Shown here: positions 48,405 to 59,400 of the stretch, in pieces
Layout: the number at the start of each line of letters is the position of its first letter
How positions within the stretch are numbered: position 1 is the stretch's first letter
From: Mucilaginibacter sp. OK098
GTDB taxonomy: Bacteria > Bacteroidota > Bacteroidia > Sphingobacteriales > Sphingobacteriaceae
Assembly (NCBI RefSeq): GCF_900142915.1
Contig: NZ_FRCM01000003.1
Span: 372,504-436,503 of the forward strand
DNA: 64,000 nt
Direction: 5' to 3'
The notes under the pieces: model-generated
Database searches by the model: none
Told to the model about the DNA's origin: nothing
What the model saw: the letters and a program-made list of their open reading frames with translations, nothing else
Translations under genes and position numbers: made by a program

Positions 48405-49280
48405 ATGAAACCTCAGTTATTAAAAGTCTCTAAAGACCTGGTAGATTCATTCAGTGCGAGACAGGATAATATGCCTGATGTAAATAACCGCTGGCATTAT
48501 CATCCGGAAGTTGAACTTGTTTATTTTAAAAAAGGTAAGGGCACACAATTTATTGGCGATAGCATTAGCCCGTTTCTGATGGGTGATATTGTATTGGTAG
48601 GTACTAACCTGCCTCATTACTGGCAGTTTGACGATTGCTTTTTCCAAAAGCACCCTGATATGACTGCTGATGTAAGTGTTATACATTTTAATGAAAACTT
48701 TTGGGGTGACTTGTTTCTCAATTTGCCTGAAAACCAGTCGATCAGGACAACACTCGAAAGATCAAGAAGAGGCCTTCATATCTGCAGGCAGTCTGGTGAA
48801 AATATTGGGTGCCTGATAGAAAAAATCATTTGTGCCGAGGGCTCCCGTAAAATCATCTTGCTGATGGAAGTATTAACAGCTATCAGCGAATGCCAGGAAA
48901 GCAATCTGCTGGCTTCCATTGGTTTTCAGAACAATTTCCAGGAGTCGGAAAAAGATCGGATCAACTCTATTTATAATTACTCTATCGCCAACTTTAAAAA
49001 GCATATATCATTGGATGAGATAGCTAAAATCGCTAATATCAGCCCTAATTCATTTTGCAAGTTCTTTAAGTCAAGGAGTCGGAAAACCTATTCCCGGTTT
49101 ATAAATGAAATACGCATAGGCCATGCATGTAAGCTTCTTATCGCAAACAAATTAAACATAAAAGAGATCTGTGATGAGAGTGGTTTTAATAACTTTTCCA
49201 GTTTCCATAAGTATTTTAAACAGATAAAAGGAAAAACTCCTTTAAGCTATCAAAAGAGCTTTTTGAGAAGCGATAAATAG
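48405..49280 (+). CDS. AraC-family regulator 2 (cupin + HTH_18)
   Basis: A 291-residue paralogue of the regulator at 36070-36951: both begin MKPQLLK and share NNRWHYHxExELxYFKxGxG, the LPHYWxFDD segment, ANISPNSFCxxFKSxxxKTY and FINEIRIGxACKLLI. The cupin domain spans about 20-90 and the double HTH about 190-285. It is divergently transcribed from fucP with promoter core C between them, so it is the prime candidate for controlling the fucose operon and perhaps all four shared promoters. The frame is open 13 codons upstream, but MKPQLLK is the conserved start. Confidence 0.93.
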   Translation: MKPQLLKVSKDLVDSFSARQDNMPDVNNRWHYHPEVELVYFKKGKGTQFIGDSISPFLMGDIVLVGTNLPHYWQFDDCFFQKHPDMTADVSVIHFNENFWGDLFLNLPENQSIRTTLERSRRGLHICRQSGENIGCLIEKIICAEGSRKIILLMEVLTAISECQESNLLASIGFQNNFQESEKDRINSIYNYSIANFKKHISLDEIAKIANISPNSFCKFFKSRSRKTYSRFINEIRIGHACKLLIANKLNIKEICDESGFNNFSSFHKYFKQIKGKTPLSYQKSFLRSDK

Positions 49281-49329
49281 CCGGTTAACGATCAATTATT
49301 AAAAATCAGATATTTCATTTTACTTTATT

Positions 49330-51671
49330 TTATAAGGATTTAATAGACTTCCCATCATTGTTAATGAGGAATAACCGGGTCATTCCTTCTTTAACTTCAA
49401 CTTTTGGCCACTTTAGAAATGCGGTGTAACCCAGCGGCTTTTTAGAATCCGCTATGGTTTCGGCAAAAACTGAAATATTCGCATCATACCTGGTCGGGTT
49501 TGTAATTGAGATAACAAGCCCCTCTTTGGTTCGCCTTAGTATCCTGGATTCAACAGCGTCATAAACATAAATTTTACCCTTATCTGTTTGCAGGTAAATA
49601 CCCGGCAACTCTAACGCCATCAGCATTCCATTGGTTTCTGTCCAGGAATTTCGGGTATTAATAAAATTACCAACGCTACCCCTACCCTCTGCATCACTGG
49701 GCTGAATCCGCTCCATCGATGAACCCACCAAATTGTTTGTCGTAATATGATTGGGGGGCATATTGACCGCTTCGGCCTGCGCATGCTGAATATCCCGTAT
49801 CAAAGCCGCATAAAGCATATTTCCGGTAGCCCGATAGAGCTTAAAGATATAATCACCTGACGAAGTGCAAATGCCGGGAGCAGCATGTTTATTCTGAATA
49901 CTCGCCCATACAGCACCCGCCATATTACACCCAAGTTTTCCAATCTGGCTATTTGGTGGAAACACAGGATCGTAAGAAAGAGTCCAGGTTGAACAAAGAG
50001 CAGCCTGTACTTCCGCCTTTTGCAACCAGGCCTTATCAGCCGTATAATCGTATAATAATACAATGCCATCAATGATTCCAGAAAACCAAAAGCAGATTCC
50101 GAATTAGCGTCCATCGATATATCGCCACAATCGCCACCGGTAAGCCCCTGCTTAACTACATCCCGTCTATAGTAGAAATTGGCTGCATCTTTGGCAACTT
50201 GTAACCATCCCGGCTGTTTAAAATAATCGGAAGCAATGGCTAACCCTGCCGGAGCGATAGCACCTGCTGTTGAATTAAATACGGCAATCTCTCCGGTTTC
50301 AGGTACAATGTACTGGCCAAAATCGCCATGCTGATGCCAAGTCCAGGCAAAAGCTGCTGCCAGTTTCTTTGCGGCAGTTTCCCATTCGGGTTTTATCATA
50401 TTACCATAACTTTGCGCCTTAAAAAGCATTAAGTGCTTCATCATCCAAAGCAATGCATCGCAATTTTTGCGAACCATAGCCTGCATAGCCGGAAAATCGG
50501 GATGCATTTTTTCCGGGAGCAGTTCGCCGTTAGCCTTTATGCCACCATAAAAATACCCGCTTTTCCCTTGCAGCTTACTCACTACAAAATCGAGTTCTGC
50601 AGCTACCCGGTTACGCTCGGTTTCGTTGTTAAGGGCAAGCATGGGGTAGCTATTCATCATACCGCTAACCCACCCTAGCTGAAAATCATCATTGTTTTCA
50701 GGTTTGTAATAACTTCCCGCCGGAACTTTTATAAAATTGTTACTGCAAATAGAAGTTCCAGCAGCCAGCAATTGACTCATGGGTAGCTGATTGCGGGGAT
50801 GATTAGGTCCTGTTAAATCTTTGCGTACCCGCATGAATTTTTTTAGCAGGTCGGGGATGCTTTTAGCATCAAACACATATAATCTCAAGTGTAAGGTCAT
50901 TTTATCCCCTGACTTCCAGTTTGGCGCCTGATCGCCACTATTGTGGAAGTCTCCAAAGCCCGCCGCCAACTTCCGAACAGCAGGCGCTGAGATAGTAAAG
51001 TTGCAACTATCCTGTTTTGCGTTTTCAGCAATGGTTAATCCGCTGTTGCCAAATTTTGTTTGCTGTGTGGTAAGCACGATAAAGCCTTTGTTTTCAGCGG
51101 GTGAAAAAAAACACATTGCAGGTGTAGCGGCATTACCTGTTTGTAACTCAACCAGCGAAGACTTATCCGTTTCAACTGAAAGCCGTGGATTGTTTGAAAT
51201 GGTTAGAGGTACACCAGGGTTGTAATACATGTCTTTGGGGTACGCTGGATTATAGCCGTCTCCAATGGAGTGATACCTGTTACCATTGTACATGCTTGCA
51301 GGCACCATAACATAGTTCTTTCTACTCCATTCGCTGAAATCAAACGAAACAGCCGGCGCAGTAGAATATGCTCTCCCTTCTTTCAGTATAAAATCTGCAT
51401 TAATGTCTATTACTTCATGGTTTACTACTGTGCGCTCATTTAATAGTATTTGCCATTGAGCACTATCTGTTTGCAAATGGTTTTGCTTAAATTCATATTT
51501 ATTGATTTGCCTGGTACCTTTGTATTGAATTACACTTACGTGCATACAACCATGCAACTGTTTTAACAGGGCTTGCGCCAACGAAGTTTGACTTACCTGT
51601 GCATTTACCTGTTGCAAGGTAGAGGCACAAATAATAAATGCCAAAGCATATTTTCTTTTATTCAGGATCAT
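49330..51671 (-). pseudogene. Exported glycosidase-like protein, frameshifted near 50050
   Basis: A predicted exported protein (MILNKRKYALAFIICASTLQQVNAQ from ATG 51671, with an AAAGGAGAG ribosome site; the longer start at 51695 is TTG). The frame is coherent to ...GFLESLMALYYY near 50055, then leaves the coding frame; the correct continuation (DYTADKAWLQKAEVQAALCS...) is in another frame and runs to 49330. The change falls in the repetitive TATTATTATACGATTATA (50045-50063). The restored protein would have about 780 residues, with an N-terminal beta-sandwich and a helical (alpha/alpha)-type barrel (DDFQLGWVSGMMNSYPML, AFAWTWHQHGDFGQYIV). Family not recognised. It follows the 51673 gene with a coupled start. 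A real frameshift or a sequencing error are both possible. Confidence 0.7.
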
Positions 51672-51672
51672 T

Positions 51673-54237
51673 TTAAATTTTCTCTCCTTTTCCAATCATG
51701 GAAACAACTAATTCAAACTTTATATTGTCATTACCACTATGTAATGCACTAACCTGGATTTGAGATTTACCATTTGGCAAAATCATTGGCTTTACAACTG
51801 GTATTTCTTCAAGTTTTTTTCTGTTTTTGTCCGCGGTATAAAGCGTCCCGTTTTTATATATAATAAACTGACCGTTAGAAAGCTTTTTATCAATCACCAG
51901 TTCGATCCCATTTTGCAGATTTATTTTAACTCCGTCAGCCTGTACATCCTTAGGCGCATAAATGCGAATAGCCAACTCCGGTGACTGAGCGGCAAATTCA
52001 TTATTCAGTTGGAACGGCTTTGTTTCGGAGGTATATGGCTGATTAGCAAAGCGATTTTCTTGTACCGAATACAGGATAAATGACTTTTCACCAGTTTGTT
52101 CCAGGTGAAATTTGTAATTCAAATCTTTTAATTTCTCTTTATTTACTTTCGTAAATACATCTGCAGCGCGTGCATTTTCCCAGGTTCGGTAAGCGTTAAA
52201 GATTGCCTCTTTTTCGGCACAGTTTTCTACTGATTGCTGGCTAAGCCCCAACATATAGGTAGCATCCCAACCTATAGATTTAGCCTGAAGGTTTTCAGCA
52301 TCATGCAAGCTCCAGTCGCTGTTTAAACTTATAATACCAAACGTAGCCGGCAAATAACTGCTTTGAAATACATAACGCATATCCTTGCCCTCTATTCCCC
52401 ATTTATTGAGCACAGGGTTAAACATATTATCTCCTCCTCCAACATTGCAAACACTCATATAATGCCAGTTACCCTCGCCTACAGCACTACCCATAACGCG
52501 CAGGTATTTACCCCCATTTTGTTGGTAGCTATCGAACAACTTTCTAAAAAAACGTTTATAAGAATATTGGCCCTGTCCCTGGTACATACAGCTTTCCAAT
52601 CCATCAAAGTCTATATAATCCATTCCGCCTTCGGTCAGCCATTTGCCATAATAGTTTGCATATACATCCTGTAGATTCATATCAGGCGCAAAACCACGGT
52701 AACAATTGGGTTGTAGTTTTACAATGGTTGTTCCTTTTTTGAAAGATCCTTTTTTAGTACCATATAAGCCTCTTTTCACATGCAAAAAAGTGTACGGTTT
52801 TGAGGTAGTAATACCATTGTACTCTATTAATTCTTTGCCAATTTTTAAAACATTGGTATGATTGCCTTCCCATCCACCAAACTCATTAAAATAAGCCTTA
52901 TCAACCACAGTAATAATCGTGTCATGCTCAGAGATCTCTTTCGTAATATTAGTACGTTGCATAATAGCAAGGCTATCACTGGGAACAGGCGCTACGTCAC
53001 TATTATTATCGGGCTGTAAAAACTCACAAAGGGTATGCAAACCATACCGGATTCCATTTTTTTTCATCAGCGCTCCGTACTCAGGTATACTCATGACATT
53101 AGATCCATTGAAACTGATTTTCTTGTTAGTCCAGCGATTAGCGGGGTTTGGATAATATTCGCCCCAACCCTCATCCTGTACAGATTTGATCCCAAGCCTG
53201 CTGGCATAGTTGATCAGGCTATCATGACCACCCCACCAGGCAATATCAGGGCGGTATGCTTTGGGATCCTTAATCCACTTCCCGTCTATTTCCGGATGCG
53301 GCAGACCTTCGGCGAGTACAATTTTTTCAATTGTATTTAAACCTAGCGAATCAGGACAGGCATATAATGCGATTGCTGATCCCATAAAGTCCGCATTTGT
53401 TGGCGTAACTAACTGATAACGGGCCGAATTAGCTTTACCATCCAGGTTGTCAGGTAAAACAGGGAAGCGGATCATCTGTTCCTTTCTGCGGTCTCTTGAA
53501 TGCATACATATTGTTGACCCAAAAGCCGGTTCCAGTGTGGCCCCATTTCCATAGTTCATCCGATAATATTCTTCCGGATGTGAATAAAAAGCCACATCAT
53601 TAATTCCGTCGCCACCTATGCTGAAATTTTGCCCTTCTTTAAGATTGGGTGGTAATGGATATTTCTTAGGGTCGGGTGAATGAATAAAATAATACAGGAA
53701 AGACATATCGCCGTCTAAAGGAGGCCCGCCTGTTGTGTTATCGTTCAATCCAAGCATTCCGATAGCAAAATCATCGCTCCTTACTACTCCAATAATGTCA
53801 CCAATTGTTTTTGAAATATTGGTTTTATAAGGCCCCCAAACTACATTGTCGACCCCATTACGATTAGTAAGTGATATTAACTGAAAACGCAAATAGGTAG
53901 ATTTTTGTTCCGCCTTAACCACAGCAACTGAGCCATTGGGGTAATGCAATAGAATCTGTTTATTGGCAGTATTGAAAGCAGCATACCTGGGCAAAATATA
54001 AGTTTTGTTTTTATACAAGCTAAGTAATGCTGATGAATCACCGCGCGGGCAATATTCTTTTTTAGATACTTTATCCTTAATGCTTTTAATATAGCCGCTT
54101 TTACTGATACCGATAGTTACATACCTGGTACTAAGTGTATAGTTCTGCGCAAAAAGCGGATGATATAAAAAAAGTAAAATGGCAGAGACTATCCAAAAGC
54201 GATAAATCTGATTTGTTTTTTTGAGTGGATTATTCAT
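51673..54237 (-). CDS. Large exported TIM-barrel glycosidase-like protein, family unassigned
   Basis: An 854-residue protein with an N-terminal signal/anchor (FWIVSAILLFLYHPLFAQ). A beta-sandwich (about 30-320) precedes a probable TIM barrel: RPDIAWWGGHDSLINYASRL, GIKSVQDEGWGEYYPNP, NGIRYGLHTLCEFLQPDN, LTEGGMDYIDFDGLESCM, GGKYLRVMGSAVGEGNWHYM. The Asp pair in DYIDFDG is in the position of clan GH-D nucleophiles. A C-terminal beta domain begins about 690. No CAZy family can be assigned with confidence. First gene of a two-gene operon driven by promoter copy D, so it is likely part of the same regulon as the fucose genes. Confidence 0.7.
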   Translation of the reverse strand: MNNPLKKTNQIYRFWIVSAILLFLYHPLFAQNYTLSTRYVTIGISKSGYIKSIKDKVSKKEYCPRGDSSALLSLYKNKTYILPRYAAFNTANKQILLHYPNGSVAVVKAEQKSTYLRFQLISLTNRNGVDNVVWGPYKTNISKTIGDIIGVVRSDDFAIGMLGLNDNTTGGPPLDGDMSFLYYFIHSPDPKKYPLPPNLKEGQNFSIGGDGINDVAFYSHPEEYYRMNYGNGATLEPAFGSTICMHSRDRRKEQMIRFPVLPDNLDGKANSARYQLVTPTNADFMGSAIALYACPDSLGLNTIEKIVLAEGLPHPEIDGKWIKDPKAYRPDIAWWGGHDSLINYASRLGIKSVQDEGWGEYYPNPANRWTNKKISFNGSNVMSIPEYGALMKKNGIRYGLHTLCEFLQPDNNSDVAPVPSDSLAIMQRTNITKEISEHDTIITVVDKAYFNEFGGWEGNHTNVLKIGKELIEYNGITTSKPYTFLHVKRGLYGTKKGSFKKGTTIVKLQPNCYRGFAPDMNLQDVYANYYGKWLTEGGMDYIDFDGLESCMYQGQGQYSYKRFFRKLFDSYQQNGGKYLRVMGSAVGEGNWHYMSVCNVGGGDNMFNPVLNKWGIEGKDMRYVFQSSYLPATFGIISLNSDWSLHDAENLQAKSIGWDATYMLGLSQQSVENCAEKEAIFNAYRTWENARAADVFTKVNKEKLKDLNYKFHLEQTGEKSFILYSVQENRFANQPYTSETKPFQLNNEFAAQSPELAIRIYAPKDVQADGVKINLQNGIELVIDKKLSNGQFIIYKNGTLYTADKNRKKLEEIPVVKPMILPNGKSQIQVSALHSGNDNIKFELVVSMIGKGEKI

Positions 54238-54331
54238 TTGAAAAAATGTAATTATAGGTCATAAAACAAAACTGCTGCATGACTCGTATTTTCTTTTTTT
54301 TTAATTCAGACTAACGCTGAAAATGGGTATA

Positions 54332-54394
54332 CAAATAAAGGAGTTGTTCCCTTCTTAAAGTATATGTTTTTACCTGGTTATTGAGTGATATTGG
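54332..54394 (-). promoter_or_regulatory. Shared promoter core, copy D
   Basis: Minus-strand core 54394-54355 (CCAATATCACTCAATAACCA, then GGTAAAAACATATACTTTAA; one base shorter than the others), a 14-bp spacer, then CTTTATTTGTATACCC. It precedes the glycosidase gene starting at 54237. Confidence 0.75.
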
Positions 54395-54456
54395 ACATAC
54401 TAATTCAACTTAGTAATTTCAACATACTTAAACTTAATACAATAAAATATAAAATA

Positions 54457-54494
54457 CCCGGAACAGGTCTTATATAATCATAAGCTGCTCCGGG
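54457..54494 (-). terminator. Terminator after the second susC-susD pair
   Basis: CCCGGAACAG (54457-54466) and CTGCTCCGGG (54485-54494) form a 10-bp stem with one mismatch; on the minus strand a T-rich TATTTTATATTTTATTG follows. The plus side has CATTCTTTTT, so it may work in both directions. It separates the SusD gene from promoter copy D. Confidence 0.7.
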
Positions 54495-54546
54495 CATTCT
54501 TTTTAATTGTTAATTAGCATTTTGGGGATCCTAATTTTTTGTACAA

Positions 54547-56391
54547 TTATTGAATTACAGGGTTAAAAGAACCATTGTCCCAACCCACATTTTGTTGTAA
54601 GTTTTTATTCTGTAATATGTATTGCGGATCAATAGGGCCGAAGTAATAAGAATCAGGGATTTGAATCTGATTAGTTGCACTTAGGTCTATCGGCTCATAT
54701 ACAAAATTAGTTATTGCTTTTAGAAAGCTATTACGATCAAACGAAGCAGGCGAGTTTACTATAATATTAGAAAGCTGGAATGCTATTCCGCTGTTACTTT
54801 GGGTAATATCAACACCATATTGGGTCGATGCTGCCGTCCTGTTTAAATAGGGACCGTAAGCATGCAGCGTACCAAAACTGTTCAACACACTAAACATCCG
54901 TCTTCTCCGCAAATCCCAGAATCGTTTCCCTTCAAAGGCAAATTCTATTTCTCTTTCTTTCATAACGGCATTCAATGTGCTTTGGTAATCTGCGCCAACA
55001 GACGTTGCTAACCCATAATTACCTGAACCAAGATCAATATGCGCCCTTTTACGAATTTGAACGATGTAGTTTTTGGCGTCGCCTGAATGGCCTGTTTCGT
55101 TTGCAGCTTCGGCAAGGTTTAACAAAACCTCAGCATACCTGATAATAGGCCAATCAAAAGCCTGATGGCTCCATCCTACTGCTCCTAATGTGGTATCTAT
55201 GCCTTTTCTGCAATAAAATCCGGTAATATTATAATTAGCAGTAGCCTTGTACGCATCATCACCTGCAATTCCGTTAAAGATCCATTGAACACGGGGTGTT
55301 ATATCAGCAAAATCATACCTTGCTCCATTATAAACAATAGCCGTATAAAAACGCGGATCCCTATTCTTCCAGAATTCTGTAGGATCGTACCCTGAATTTG
55401 GATCTGAAATATCAAGCCCATTTTTCATAGGATATTCTTTTACCATTTCCCAGGTAGGGTCGCAAGACCCAGCTGCACCTGAAGTTTCTGTCAGCGGTCT
55501 TTGCCCTTGTTGAAAGCCATTGGTTTTTTCGGGATAGTGAAAACGTACGCTTAAGATCATTTCCTTAGCAGCTCCGGCTTTATCATACCACATATTTTCG
55601 TTAGTTTTTGCGGTATTATCCGTATATAAACCATATCCATCAGCATCCAGCTCAGTTTTAGCGGAAGCCAGCGCCGTATATGCATCGTTCCAATAGCCGG
55701 TGTTTGGTGATTTGCAAAATAATGGGCTGGCTTTTAATAACAGCGCTTCGCCTTTAACTGCCATTGCAGCACCTTTGGTAACCCTACCGGTATTATCTGC
55801 ATCATAAGAAACCGGAAGTAAATTAATGGCGCTATCTAATTGTTTATTGATAAAATCAAAGCATTCAAGAGAGGTATTTCTCTTCACCAATAAGGTGTTA
55901 ATATCGGCCGTTGGATCCTGAACAACGGTAATAATAGGAACGCCGCCTAATACTTTCACCATTCTATAATACAAATAAGCCCGAAAAAAGTATGCCTGCC
56001 CTTTCAAACTTTTGTAATCAGCATCAGACAAAACCGATTTACTTTTATCAATATTGGCAAAAAAATTATTAATACCGCGTAATGATGCCCAATCCCAAAC
56101 TCTGTCAGGGTACCCGCTTTGAGTTGTATATTTGCCTGTAAGAAAGAAATTAAGGGCATTCCCTCCTGACCCACCAGAAAATGCCTCTGCAGAAATTTCC
56201 TCGTTCCGATTCCATGAAGGCAGGATATTATAAAAATTTGTTACGTATCCTTTTATAAAATCAGGATTTCCCCACTCCTGCTCAGGTGTAATCGGGCCTC
56301 CGGGATGATTAACATCAAATACTTTTTTACAAGACATTGAAAGCACAATCAATCCCAATAAAACCAATGATTTATTGAATTTAATTTTCAT
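54547..56391 (-). CDS. SusD/RagB-family nutrient-binding lipoprotein
   Basis: A 614-residue SusD homologue: lipoprotein signal (SLVLLGLIVLSMSCKKVFD), SusD-like helical body (LKGQAYFFRAYLYYRMVKVLGGVPII), RagB motifs (PIIRYAEVLLNLAEAANETG, EREIEFAFEGKRFWDLRRRR) and a C-terminal PIDPQYILQNKNLQQN. The body is glycan-type. Partner of the STN-containing SusC encoded 20 bp upstream. The likely ligand is a plant or microbial polysaccharide, given the neighbouring glycosidases. Confidence 0.96.
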   Translation of the reverse strand: MKIKFNKSLVLLGLIVLSMSCKKVFDVNHPGGPITPEQEWGNPDFIKGYVTNFYNILPSWNRNEEISAEAFSGGSGGNALNFFLTGKYTTQSGYPDRVWDWASLRGINNFFANIDKSKSVLSDADYKSLKGQAYFFRAYLYYRMVKVLGGVPIITVVQDPTADINTLLVKRNTSLECFDFINKQLDSAINLLPVSYDADNTGRVTKGAAMAVKGEALLLKASPLFCKSPNTGYWNDAYTALASAKTELDADGYGLYTDNTAKTNENMWYDKAGAAKEMILSVRFHYPEKTNGFQQGQRPLTETSGAAGSCDPTWEMVKEYPMKNGLDISDPNSGYDPTEFWKNRDPRFYTAIVYNGARYDFADITPRVQWIFNGIAGDDAYKATANYNITGFYCRKGIDTTLGAVGWSHQAFDWPIIRYAEVLLNLAEAANETGHSGDAKNYIVQIRKRAHIDLGSGNYGLATSVGADYQSTLNAVMKEREIEFAFEGKRFWDLRRRRMFSVLNSFGTLHAYGPYLNRTAASTQYGVDITQSNSGIAFQLSNIIVNSPASFDRNSFLKAITNFVYEPIDLSATNQIQIPDSYYFGPIDPQYILQNKNLQQNVGWDNGSFNPVIQ

Positions 56392-56411
56392 ACTGTAATA
56401 TTTTAATTTTT

Positions 56412-59400
56412 TTAAAATGTCGCATTTAATCCAAAAGTGAATCCCTTTAATATCGGGTACGTTCTAAAATCGCCCCCCAGTTCCGGATCCCAGTCTTTAG
56501 TATGGTTCCATTCATGCAGATTCTCGCCGCTGAAATAGAATTTAACAGCTTTAACTGTTGAGTTCTGCAACCATTTTGATGGTAAACTATAATCAACTAT
56601 AAGCGATTTTAACCTCAGAAATGCACCGTTTTTCAACCAAAAAGTCGAGCTTTCCTGGCTATTATCCGTACCCTGCCAATCATTCATAATTGCACTTGGC
56701 ATTGTGGCTGTGGCTGCGGTTTGAGGTGTCCACGCGTTTTTCCAAATGGTCAAATTATCGTTGCCTGGTAAAGGCCGCCTGTAATAGACATCTGTAGGCA
56801 TAATGTCGTAACGCCCTAAGCCTGAGAATATAGCGCTGAGGTTAACCCCTTTCCATCCCAATGTGAAGTTGAATCCATAGTTAACACGTGGTATTCCATT
56901 TTTTGAAATAACTTGTATGTCGTTCCCATCAATTTTCCCATCGGGGGTATCTGTACCTAACGGGCCCCGGACATCTTTATACATCAGCATTCCAGGCTGT
57001 GGTTTACTACCGAATATGGTGAAATTGGGGCCATTAGCCCTTAAAATATTATCCACATCCTGCTGCGTTCTGATAATCCCTTCGGATACATAACCCCATA
57101 TAACTCCACTAGTTGGAACATTATTAATTGACCCACTCAATGGTTGTCCTATCAAATTTTGGTAGTCACGAACCGATGCAGCCTGGTCAACCTTCAGATA
57201 TTTATTTCCTGAATATGCCCAGTTAGCTGACACACGATAGAAAAAATCTTTTATATGCCTTTCGTGACTAACAGATAGTTCAATACCTTTTGCTGATGCA
57301 ATTCCATAATTAACTGCCGGCAAACTTGCTCCAACCGTGCTGGGAACTGAGGCTGAACGCGCACCAAGGATATCGGTGGTTTTTTTGTACCATAAATCTA
57401 CCGAACCAGTAAGCAATTTCTTGAGTATTCCGAAATCCATCCCCAGGTTATAATTCTTATTCTTTTCCCAGGTAATATTGGGGTTAATTGTGGAACCCAG
57501 TGTTGTAGATATAGGAAGTGAAGATCCAAGATAGATCCCTGAATTTGAATTAAAATTATAGGTTTGTTGCCATTGCCATGGAGCCGTGTTGTCTGTGCCG
57601 GTTATACCGTATGAAAAGCGCAGTTTCAGGAAATCAACATAGCGTGCATAATTAGAAAAGAAAGATTCTTTAGAGATATTCCATGCTGCTGAAACAGCCG
57701 GAAAATACCCCCATCTTTTATTGGCCGGAAAAACATATGAACCATCTGCCCTAAAGGTAAAGCCAATCATATATTTTGAAGCATAATTATAATCTATTCT
57801 TCCGAGGTAAGAAGCAAATCCTGTTGGTTGATTTTCATCTCCCCTGATGTACCAATCAGTGCTTTGTGAAGAGCCTCCGTTAATTTGCTGATAATCAGGA
57901 TTACTATAATTATCATCCCAGATAGTTGAATAATGCCCACGGTATGCTGATTGCTCATATCCTGCAAAAGCGGTAATATTATGCAGCCCGAATGAACGAT
58001 CATAGTTAAGCATTAAATCAAGTTGATAATTGGAGGATTGACTGTAGGATTCCTGCAATTCTGTAGGTGCTCCAATTCCTGAAATCTGAGCCTGATCCAA
58101 TATTTTATATCCGCCCGACCGATTATAATCCAATTTATCAGTAACAATATGGTTATTAGTTCCGGCTGTTTGAAAATAATAAACATAAGGCGCATTACGC
58201 CAGGCCTTTGTATAACTATTTGTTGTATTATAGGCAAAGGTACCTTTAGCAGATAATCCTTCTATTCCCGGAATTTGATATTTTAATTGAAAAGTCGGGG
58301 TAATATTATTATTAGTCGGCCTGGTATACCCTCCATTTCCTTTTGCAAGATTAGCGGTGTTTGTGTTATCAAAATTACCAACAGGAAGGCCATTAATAAA
58401 AGACGGCCTTCCGGGAGTTACCATTAAGAGCCTGTTATAGATGTTTGACAAATTAAAGTCGCCATAATCATAAGCCCAAAAAGGACGGTCCCCGTTATCC
58501 CATTCTGTTAGAATGTTTAGGTTAAAGCTTATGCGATTGGAAATCTGGCCATCTAATTTTGCTGATAAATTGTATTTGTTAAAAGAATTAGATGTAGCTC
58601 CTTCCTGTTTGATATAGCCTGCAGATACATAGTATTTAGTTGTATTTGCCCCGCCGCTTACTGATAAATTATGAGCAGTATTCCAGGGATTTCTCCATGT
58701 ATCTTTTAACCAATCGTATGAATGTGTTTTAAAATAGGCTAATTCATCCGGCGTGTAGTAACTCGGATCAGTTGCGGGCAAGCCCTTTTGTTCATACACC
58801 TGATTTGCAAAAGTATATGCATCAAAAGCATTCATCCTTTGTGGCGTTATTTCACGCGTATTCATGGTGTAGGAGGCATTATAAGAAATATAAGTTTGAT
58901 TAGCCGTACCATGTTTAGTTGTTACTAAAACTACGCCATTACCTCCTCTAACCCCATAGATTGCTGTAGAAGCAGCATCTTTTAATATACTGATATTATC
59001 AATATCAGCCGGGTTAATTTGGGAAAATGCAGTAGCATTTCTTACAAAACCATCAATTACATACAAAGGATCCGATCCTCCCTGCCAGGTTGAGGTTTCC
59101 CTGATTTTAATGTTAGCGCTGGCCCCCGGATAGTTACCTTGTGTAGTTACTGTCATGCCTGCGGCCAATCCCTGTAATAAGTTTGCAGGCGATGTTGTAG
59201 GCCGGTCGCTTAATGATTCTGATTTAATTACACCTACGGCGCCGGTAAGATTCTCCTTCTTTTGGGTACCGTATCCAACCACTACAATTTCGTTTAGAAC
59301 TGAAGGTGCGGCTACCAGCTTTATGATACTAATATCCTCTTTTACAGAAATTTCCCGGGTAACATAACCTATAAATGAAACTGTTAAAATAGCATTATCC

